NCBI GenBank assembly: GCA_007026445.1
Contig: VDMD01000098.1
Coordinates: 29,841 to 93,840, forward strand
Length of the DNA stretch: 64,000 nucleotides
Source: Schizophyllum amplum
Lineage: Eukaryota > Basidiomycota > Agaricomycetes > Agaricales > Schizophyllaceae
Reading direction: 5' to 3'
The notes under the pieces are model-generated. The model had not been told where the DNA came from. It searched no databases and saw only the letters and a program-made list of their open reading frames with translations. This document shows, piece after piece, positions 55,337 through 64,000 of this stretch (its first letter is position 1; every line of letters starts with the position of its first letter). The position numbers and the translations under genes are program-made.

Positions 55337-56798
55337 TGAGACACGGTGTAAACACGATGAGTAAATGAGCGAGAGCTACGATGTGCAAGGATTATATGGG
55401 GGAATAGGTGCTGTAGACTGTTCTAGTCAGCCCAATCAAGTCGCCGAAGACGCGACAGCGCACGAGCCAAGCGCGCGAGAGCTGAGGAATGAACGAGATG
55501 AGCTCGAGGCTCGAGTCGACGACTTTGAATACCCATGCTTCACTCGCGCGTTGCGCAGCGAAGCAGTTGCTGTATTCACCAGCTTCGTGCATTTGTAAAT
55601 ATGAAGGTAAAGGAAACGTCGAGGACAGACAGGGTGGAGGTAGGACGCGAGGAAGGGGGAGGGGGACTGATGTGAACGATAAGCTACGATACTGAAGGAT
55701 TATATGGGGGAAGAGGTGCGGTAGGCTGTTCTAGTGAGTCCGACGACGTCGAAGAAGACGCGGGGTGAACGAGGAGGTGCGCATCGCAAGTACGCTCGCC
55801 AATGACTCGTCGAACTAACCCGCGTGGCGACTTGGACTCGTACATAAATTTGTCTCGCTCGTCGTGTGAAGCCATCGTTGTATTGCCAAGTTCAAAGGGG
55901 CACCGTTGTACGCAAAATCATGTATATTGACTATCTACAGAGTACATGGCTACTGTCCCTACGAGATACGTTAACACCGCCCCCCTCGCACACTCGTGCT
56001 GACTGGATTCCCTCGCCGCAGCGAAGTCGGCGTGCACGGCGACAGAACGAGTGCATTGGGGCGTGCGAGGATGACTGTCGGGCTTGCGGATGACGCGCTC
56101 GGTATTGAACAGCTTCTTGATGTGTGCGCGAGAGGCCGCGCAGAGGCATGGTTCGGCGTGGCGGAGGGTGGGCGTAAGGAACCCACGAGCGGGTCAAACT
56201 CTGCGTATGTGGCGCAAGAAATCTGTAGACGGAAATCAGTCTTTGACCAAGGTGGCAAGCACGAGCAGCCGAGCACGGGCGACGACGACCCCGGTCACCC
56301 GTGTCCGAAGCCATATGTAAGTAGGTGAGTAGGTTTGAACGAGCGAGCTACAGACCTCGTCGCGCGGGTGCGATATAAGTAACCTGGGAACAAGGCGAGA
56401 GTATTGTACTCAATCGTACCAGAGTACGAGTAAAGGGGGTCCTGGGACCGTACGTAGGATAATGTAATGCAACTCACGAGAAAATGGCAAGTCCTCGGCG
56501 GCGCCGCGTCGGGCTCATCCGCCGCTCTCTCGGCCCTGCTCACCAGGTGAGCAGACAGGTCTCGGCGCAGTATCAGTACCTGCGCGCATCACATTAGCGT
56601 CACATACTCAAAAGTCAATATGCGGGCGCAAGCGCCTTACTGAGTAGACCCCTCGCGAGGGCACCTTGGACTTGCGACCTGAGACGCGGTCAACGGCCGC
56701 CTGGCGTTAACACGATGAGCGTGTGACGAGGCCTGCGCGCTGAGTTAGCTGAGAAAGGAGACGTTACAAAACAGTGACTCACAATAAGCGAGTTGTGC
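55337..56798. other. Array spacer, unit 3
   Basis: Counterpart of 43,656-45,115. No supported gene. Confidence 0.5.
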
Positions 56799-56970
56799 GG
56801 CGGCGCTGCGCGCCGCCCGCCGCACGCGACCCATACTCCCGCCGTCACAGGTAGTCGCAGCCGTCCCCGAGAATTCCCGCGCGGATATTCTGCAAAATGA
56901 CTTCATTTTGCATATTTTAGACGGTCAGAAACTCACCAGAAACCCCCTCCGCTTAGACCGGCATATGGGG
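56799..56970 (-). repeat. Hairpin module, inverted copy, unit 3
   Basis: Hairpin at 56,799-56,817; identical to unit 2. Confidence 0.7.
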
Positions 56971-57280
56971 CTATCGGGGCGCGACGAGGACGGCATCCAG
57001 CCCGGCAGAGCGTCGCCATGACGACGACGGATGGCGAGGTCAGACGCGAAAGCCAGCGAGACGTTGTGGGTGCTCATGCGGCCCCTGGAATGAAGTCAGA
57101 ATATGCGCCACGTTTTACGACCGACACTCACCGCTTCGACGTTCATGACGACGACATTGCCGTAGAGCTCGTCCGCAGCGAAAGCGCGCGATCTCGAGTC
57201 ACGCTTGAGTTCAACTTCGAGTCACGGAGTGATCACGTGATTCGATGTTGAACTTGCGAGAGCTCGCGCAGGGGCGTTGC

Positions 57281-58414
57281 TCACTGCGGCGAGCATGTCA
57301 GCCAGAGGCGCGCCAGGCAGCGGTGGACCTCACATGCGAAGCGTGCGTGATCGCGGAGCTCGCCGCGATGTTGTGGGTCCGAGTGTGAGCGAGGCGGTGA
57401 ACGTGAGGGGTGATTCGTTGTGCTGATTGGCAACGTGGCGCGGCGCGAGGGCCTGCTACAGCCAGAACAGCTCCGTCAGCATGAGGCAATAAACATACAC
57501 AAGTACTCACAAATAGACAGTGGTCTCCGTGCAGTTGCAGGTGGATGCCGGGTGATGGACGTGAGGGGAGATTCGTTGTTGGTGGTGGCGCGTGCCGCGG
57601 TATTCCCTGGGAGACTGTCAACAAGGCTCCATGTGCGACGAGGCAAACACGTACCCGATGACCAGAGCGCCGCGCTTCTGAAGGACGTCGCAGGCGTCGT
57701 CACAAACGTCAGCCACCAACGTCGACGGCCCATGCGCGTCGCCCCGAGCAGTCCGAGAGAGCTCGGCGACGATCCTCGTCGCGTCGGGACGTGTCGGCGA
57801 AAGGCGGTCGACGTCGAAGAGGTCACCGTCGATCCGCCGACCGACGCGCTGACACGTCCTCCGAGATGACCCGCGACGCCGGTGGTTGGCATGACAACAA
57901 AAACGAGCCCCCCATGCTCGTCGCTGCCCGTCGCCAGTGCCGGCACTTTGCACGACCTCGACGAACTCGGTCGCCGCGTCCTGCGCGACGTAGGTGGTCG
58001 GAAGCCCTCGGGTTGTCCGAAGTCGACGCGTCCGGCGTCAACGGTAGTCGAGTGCGCTTGACGCCGTCGAACGCGTCGAGGAGACGCAGGCGAAGATGGT
58101 GGTAGGACGAAAGCTGTGTGCGGTCAGTTTTGTAATGAAACAAATCAATTGAAAACTTACTGATGCGCGTCATAGGCGGCAATAGTAAGGCGTGACCCTG
58201 AAGTAAGATAAACACATCAGCGCTGAGTCTAACTGAAGTAAAATGAGCGACTTACAAGGGAGGCGTTGACGAACTGCGTGTTGGGAGTGACAGGGGAGGG
58301 AAGCTGGTGTTTGCAAAGTTGGAAGCAGGATAGACCTGGTAGTAGAAGTAGACCTGGAGCGAAATAATCAGTAGACCCCAAAACGAGAGGCAAGGGGAAA
58401 ACGTACCAAAGCAT
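57281..58414 (-). pseudogene. Multi-intron gene of unknown family, unit 3
   Basis: Counterpart of 45,598-46,729 with the same six-G run in exon 3 and extra single-base gaps between 57,830 and 58,020. Start at 58,414. Confidence 0.4.
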
Positions 58415-59811
58415 CGAAGACGGCCTCCGCAGTGACGAGGAGCAGACGCCGAAGGGCGAAAATAAGAGTGGGTGAGTGCGCCGTGAAAGGAGGAGTATGG
58501 GAGAATGTCGAAACCCAAAGAACTCACCAGCCTTTATACTGGGCGAGACGGACCCGCTCCCGCCCCGCGCTGTACCTCGCTACGCAACGCTCAGTCATCC
58601 ATCAGGATACGCCGGGTAGCACGCGGCGATGACGCCGGACGTTTTGAGGCCGAGATCTGGACCTCGAAAAGCGGGAAGATTCGGGGAGGAGCGCGTAAAC
58701 GCGCTCCCTGCACCGGCGCTGCCCTGGGCCGCACGTCGTCCTGGCTGCAACAGAGTTCAGTGGAAACATACCCGCTCCGGACATGGCGGGCGTACCGGAA
58801 GTCAGAGATGGAAGGGCGGAAGTTCTGGCGGGTGGCTTTGGGCGACGCGCCACAGCGCGTCCAAGTCGTTCTGCGTTGTGCTCGCTGCCCGCGTCGTTCA
58901 GCAGAGTAGTCCAAAGGCATTGAGAAACGTGCCTTGAGTGACTCGTAACGCGTGACGAAGCCGCCGCGCCGCGACAAGTTCCAGGATGGTCGAGTTGGTT
59001 GTTGAACTGAGAGATCAGTGAAATCCCCTTTGGGAAGTGCTTGACTCTTTGAAAGGCGGCGCGCACGTCGCCCCGCCTCGTCAACGCCGTCGCGTCCTTC
59101 GCCTTGACCACAAAATAATTCCTCGTCATCGGACGACACGTATGCCCGGGGTTTTCGAGGGAATGGGCCGCAAAAACGCGCCCTGTTGAGTGAGGAGGGA
59201 ACGGCGCAGAGCGACGGCGAGCGCAGGCGTCGCCCCCGTCGCCTCGCATCACGTTTCCATCAATCTGACGGCATATGTCAGCGCCCAGAACCGGTACTGA
59301 GCTCAGAAACGCACCAGATTTCGACGGAAGAAGCGGAAGGGCGGAATGACCGCGTAGAGGAATGGCGCTATTGCGAGCGTGCGCTACGTTCGGCGAGCCG
59401 GCGCGTCATCGCAAACATGTTCGGACGGACTTCGGAAGATGGAATCGTGAAAGCGGTGCCGCCAGCCGGAAGACTGGGCGCGCGGTGAAGTAGAGACAGA
59501 GGAGGAGGGGGGTCGTGCATAACGAGCTGAAGAAGGCGCGAAGGTGCGGTTTGCGACCTGGAGCGTCAGGGGGTATATCTTTAGACTAGAATGAGTCATC
59601 GCGGACGCCAGCCCGGGCTCGGACGAACATGCTATGGACGCACCAAAAACGACGCCACATAACAAAATGGCCCTTGTTCGCGATATAGCACAAGTTCGAG
59701 GCCGAAGATAGACGATCGGTTAAAGGGAATCGTGTTCTGAGCACTAGACAAACAGGTTTTGAGACTGGAATATTTGGGTTTTGGGAGACAACTTCTCGAC
59801 CCAAGGACGTC
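58415..59811. other. Array interior, unit 3
   Basis: Counterpart of 46,730-48,115, with many one-base insertions at 58,430-59,300. No gene supported. Confidence 0.4.
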
Positions 59812-59831
59812 GAGTTTTGCATGCAAAACTC
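59812..59831. repeat. Perfect 20-bp palindrome, unit 3
   Basis: GAGTTTTGCATGCAAAACTC. Confidence 0.8.
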
Positions 59832-61076
59832 CTCGACCTTCAAGAACGATAAGGAAGGACGTCGATCCCGCTCATCGGTACTTGCTGCGCGTGTTCTAGG
59901 GGTTCATAACGTTCAGCTCGACTATATGCAACCCATCCCTGGTGTCATACCGAGGCTGGGCGTCCTTCGAGAACTGGGTGCGCCAGGTGCGCGCCACCCG
60001 AGACTCTTTCGAGATTTACGAGGGATCCCGTCGGGATTTGGGTTTCGATCTTTCGAGATGGGTACATTCAAGTGCAATGAAAACGCTGGCATCGTCGTCG
60101 TGGCGAGAGACAAGAACGATGAGCGGGAAGCAAAGATGGCGGCGCGGGACGAGAGAGATCGGAACTCGGCCCGCGTCGCGTGCGCCTTCCCATTTCGATT
60201 TTCGCCAAGTTCATCTCGACCACCATGGGTCCTCAGCACGTTTCGCACCCACCGACGCCTTTGATACAGGGCAATGTCATATGATGATATTCTATGTACT
60301 CTAAACGTGTCCTGGCGCGCTCGACGCGGCGCGCTTATTTTGCCGCGTTGTCCGTCCTCCCGACGCTCCAGCCCTGCCCGCCGTGCCGTCTGCAGCGCCG
60401 TTTCGAGTACTCATCGCACCGGGAACTCACGGTGGTGCCGACGGCCTGGCGAGCGCGACTGAAGCGTCGGGAAGCGGGAAAACGTGGCCCAACAAGCGGC
60501 ACTCGTGCCCCGACAAGCGGCACTCGTGCCCGAGCCGTCCCCGTCGTCCATGACGCTGCCGTACTCAACGGCACTCGGCGGTTCTCGAAACATGCCGCAC
60601 GAGATGACCGGGCAGCATCCCAAAGCGGAATTACTCAAGATTCCACGCTCAGGGTATGCCGTTTGATCGGTCGCGTAGGTAAGTTTTTGCTCGTGTCCTG
60701 CTTTTTCCCCGCCATTCCCGTTCCCCAGTCGCCGAGTCGACGTCTACCTCGGCGTGGTACTTGTCTCCCTGCGCGTCATGTACGCCGTGCTGATTGTTGA
60801 CCCAGCCGTCTACCCATCGCACTCAAGCTCCCATACCCACCACCCGATGCAAGCCCAACGTGTCCGTCATGCGCAACGTCCGCTACAACACGCTCAACAT
60901 CGTTCTCAGCGGCGACCGCGGCACGCTCATTGCCCCGCGCCCCGCCTCTCGGCCCTCGCCTGTCGCGCCTCGCCCCGTCGCGTCCCGCCCCGTCCTCGTC
61001 GCGGACCTCCCCGGCCGCTGTCGCCATGGCAACACCCTCCCTGCCCCGCTTACGCCCGTGTACCCGGTACCAATTG
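59832..61076. other. Array interior, unit 3
   Basis: Counterpart of 36,248-37,470; shares details with unit 1 rather than unit 2 (for example CACCCGATGCAAGCCCAACG at about 60,840), plus a private duplication of CGACAAGCGGCACTCGTGCC at about 60,490-60,530. No gene called. Confidence 0.3.
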
Positions 61077-61251
61077 CCCCATTTGCCGGTCCAAGCGGAG
61101 GCATTTCCGGCGACGTTCCCAAGGCCAAAATCGATGCAAAACGAGGTCATTTTGCCAAATATCCCCGCGGGAATTTTCGAGGACGTCTTCGACACACTCG
61201 GGGAGGCGGGGGAGGCATTGGGCACCGCGGCGGGCGGCGCGCAGCGCCGCC
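61077..61251 (+). repeat. Hairpin module, direct copy 1, unit 3
   Basis: Hairpin at 61,233-61,251. Confidence 0.75.
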
Positions 61252-61338
61252 GCGCACTTGCTCAGGTGCGTCTTGTGGTCCCTACCGGCTCCCAACGCGC
61301 TGACGATTTTTTTCTCAGGTGTCCGCGAGGCGCCGTTT

Positions 61339-61512
61339 CCCCATTTGCCGGTCCAAGCGGAGGCGTTTCCGGCGAGGTTTTCAAGGTCAAAATCGACGCA
61401 AAACGAGGTCGTTTTGTCAAATATCCGCGCGGGAATTTTCGAGGACCTTCGCGATGATTCTGTGGGGGCGGGGAGGGAGTTGGGAGCGCGGCGGGCGGCG
61501 CGCAGCGCCGCC
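61339..61512 (+). repeat. Hairpin module, direct copy 2, unit 3
   Basis: Hairpin at 61,494-61,512. Confidence 0.75.
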
Positions 61513-61672
61513 GCGAGGGTGCGTCAGACGACGTATTGTGAGCTCGGGTGCTCACTCGACGCCCAGGGTCTTTGTCGCATTCCAGGCGACCCGGTGCCGC
61601 CCGCCGACTCCTACGCACGCTGACTCCTACACCGCCGACTCCTCCATTCGCCGGCTCTAGACGACCCGACAG

Positions 61673-61760
61673 CCCCATTTACCGGTCCAAGCGGGGGCGT
61701 TTCCCGAGCCGTTTTCGAGGTCAAAAATCGGCCCATTTTCTCGAATATTTACGCGGGCGG
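61673..61760 (+). repeat. Hairpin module, partial direct copy 3, unit 3
   Basis: Hairpin end missing. Confidence 0.6.
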
Positions 61761-63810
61761 TCTCGCGGGAGTGCGCGACGGTCTAGCGGGCGAACGCGAC
61801 GGTCTCGAGGGTGTATGCGACGGTCTCGCGGGGTGAAGCGGGTCGTCACGGACATTCATGGTGCGTGATTCGTTCGCCCCGGGTGAAATTGAAGCTGACA
61901 AAGTCGTGAAGCAATGTATCGCCGTCCGGCGAGCGGCGTGTGTGCATCTGCATCCGCCGTGCATCTCCCCACCGACGTCGTCTTCCTAACCCCCTCGTCT
62001 TCGCCTATCTCCCCACCTACGTCGCCTTCCCCTCCCCTCGTCGCGTATGTCCCCACCTCGTCACGCATTCCCCACCTCGTCACGCATTCCCCTCAACCTC
62101 GTCGCGCATTCGCACCCCCCGACACGCATTTCCACCCCCGACACGTATCTCCCCTCGCATCTTCACGCCCAACACGAGGAGGTCGTGAAGCAACGTATCG
62201 CCGTCCGGCGAGCGGCGCTTACCACAAGGGGCAGTACTTACACGAGGGCGGCGCTTAAACGACGGGCGGTGCTTACCCCGGCGTGGCCTTGATGGCCGAG
62301 GACGTCTTTGGCGCCGAGACAAGTGTCTTTGGCGCTGAGGGGACGAGGACGGCTTTGCGGTGACGGGACGAGGACGTCTTTGGCGTTGCGGCGACGAGGC
62401 GTCTTTGGCATTGCGGGCAACGAGGCGTTTTTAGCGCTGAGGGGACGACGGGCCGTTTTTGGCGGTGACGGGGCAAGGGCTGCCGAGGTCGTGAAGCAAT
62501 GTATGCGCGTTCCCGCGAGCGAGGTAGTCTAGCTCTATGTCGCGCTGACTGCTCTCTCAAGGCACTGACTGCTTTCTCATGGCGCCGACTGCTTTCTCAA
62601 CGCGTTCGCGTTGGAGCGCATTGTCGGTGACTTGCCCGGACGATTTTGACGACCCCTCACGCTTTTCGCGACCTCTCCCATCCGTTGACCCTGCCTTGGT
62701 GAATACCCAATGTATCGCCCGTCGCCAAGATGGCGTCGATGCGCCCCGAGTTTGTCAGACTCAATTTGATCGTCGACCTTGTCTCGTCTTTACCCGGGAT
62801 TTTTGCCTTTTGATGTCAGACGAGCATAGCCGGTGCATTTTACGGGTATTTTTACTGACGGGCTCCCTTACTCACGGTGTCCTTACCGACGGGCTAGAGT
62901 GTTACTGACGGGCTCGAGTATCACCCGGGGACCTGAATCGTACTTACCCAATAGACTCGAGTTGTACTTATCGACGGGCTTGAATGCAATGTCTTGGTTG
63001 CATGTATGCGTTGTCAATTAACTTTGTAACCACTCGTTGCTCGGTGAATGCATTCCTTGCGAGAAGTGACTTGTGAATCGAGACCTTGTCTACACAACAT
63101 CGGGTGTTGCGGGTACCTGTAAACAGGAAACTGGAAATAATGAGGTGATAGCGGGGTAGCGAGTGCGACGAGCTGCGGGAACCCTGAAGTTGAGGGGTGC
63201 CCTGAGTTTCCGGAAATAAAATTATTTTACGGAGGTGGCGTAGGCAACCGGCGGTAGGAGAGTGCAGGGAGTTGAGCAAGGTCGGCGAGAGAGAGGATTG
63301 CTGGCGGTGGAGGAGGTCGGTGAGGAAGGGGAAAAGGTGAATGATGTTTTCAAGAAGAAGTAAAGCTGGTAGCCAAAAACGGTGTCCATCGGTTAAGGCG
63401 ATGGGTCCAAGTATTTGCATACCCTAGCCGGCGGTAGGTGGTCACGAAAAGGTGACATCGGCGGCAGGATCTGGGATTCGCGGGGGCCATAGGACAAGCA
63501 AGCAGGCAGTGAGGGTGGCTAAACTCGCAGGACTTGGTTTTCGGAAGTATATGTATCAAGGTGTCCAAGTCCGAGGCTTGTAGGTGGCCCACAGCGCCCG
63601 GTAGACAAGCTACAAAAGCACTTCTACTCGACTCTAACTTTTTCCCAAAACGACCTGTAACCTGCGCCGATAACGCAACTTCAACCGTGTGAAGTCACAT
63701 CACGGACCGATCGCTGGCCGATCGCCGCGCCGATCGCGCGCGCTCATTAGGCGGACGACGCGGCTTGCTGCTTCCCATGACCTTCCCTCGCCTGTCCCAC
63801 CCTCGCCAGC
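61761..63810. other. Minisatellites and tail, unit 3
   Basis: Matches 49,998-52,035 with one-base insertions. No gene supported. Confidence 0.5.
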
Positions 63811-64000
63811 TGCGGGACAATGGCCCGCCGACCTCGAAAAGCGGCGGCGCGCCGTCGTTCATGAGTACAATGCAGCACGGACACGGCGCTTCGTCTCGCA
63901 GAACCTCAGCTACATCATCATCTTCTCCGCCGTCTTCATTTTCGTGCGCATCTATACCAGCCGAACGCTCATATCCCTTTCGACCGTGCCCGAGGAGATC
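63811..64000. repeat. Start of tandem array unit 4
   Basis: First 190 bases of a further unit, showing the array continues beyond the window. Confidence 0.9.
63830..64000 (+). CDS. CAP10/GT90 glycosyltransferase, copy 4 (partial, runs off right edge)
   Basis: Begins like units 2 and 3 (GACCTCGAAAAG without the unit 1 start) and then matches unit 1 exactly across the membrane segment (LSYIIIFSAVFIFVRIY) and SRTLISLSTVPEEI. A one-base loss near 63,862 (CATGAGTAC for CATGGAGTAC) breaks the frame ahead of this. Whether the rest is intact cannot be seen. Confidence 0.6.

Larger units (their letters stand above)
52036..63810. repeat. Tandem array unit 3 (11,775 bp)
   Basis: Near-identical to unit 2 except for many single-base gaps and insertions concentrated at 52,140-53,900, 57,800-59,250 and 62,200-63,150. 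Confidence 0.9.

Overview
The window looks like a basidiomycete (Agaricomycete) nuclear chromosome segment. Genes are compact and split by 45-65 nt introns with GT(G/A)(C/A)GT donors, CTNAC/TGAC-like branch sites and YAG acceptors. The protein families (BTB/POZ, F-box, MYND, GH29 alpha-L-fucosidase, CAP10/GT90 glycosyltransferase) are ones that are expanded in mushroom-forming fungi. No bacterial, organellar or rRNA/tRNA genes were recognised. Exon coordinates in the entries come from reading splice signals and checking that codon phases close.

Region 1 (1-5 kb) holds the start of a BTB/POZ gene running off the left edge, then a tandem trio of small predicted membrane-protein genes. The trio shares a 23-nt first exon and a 30-nt second exon, except that copy 2 has lost one base. 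Region 2 (6.5-20 kb) has a 17-exon secreted alpha-L-fucosidase, two dispersed paralogues of an unrecognised family (10.6 and 15.7 kb), a four-exon 140-residue gene, an unrecognised 356-residue gene, and a MYND zinc-finger gene. Region 3 (20-27.2 kb) has a second BTB/POZ gene and three F-box/leucine-rich paralogues, one reversed and two in tandem, all with a 51-nt second exon.

Region 4 (27.94-64 kb) is a large tandem array: three complete units of about 12.4, 11.7 and 11.8 kb plus the first 190 bases of a fourth. Each unit starts with a CAP10-type (GT90) glycosyltransferase gene. Unit 1 carries an intact 663-residue gene, unit 2 a rearranged one, and unit 3 one with many single-base gaps that look more like consensus errors than decay. 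After the gene come a C-rich patch facing a 1.1-1.25 kb polypurine tract, a minus-strand multi-intron gene or gene remnant of unknown family, a roughly 170-bp hairpin-ended module (one inverted and two or three direct copies per unit, followed by intron-like segments), a 20-bp palindrome, and several minisatellites.

The genes do not form one pathway. The left 27 kb is a typical accessory mix of fast-evolving ubiquitin-adaptor-type (BTB, F-box) and carbohydrate-active genes. The right 36 kb is a recent amplification of a block carrying one glycosyltransferase gene. The least explained material is the module/hairpin system and the minus-strand gene inside each array unit, and the small membrane-protein trio.
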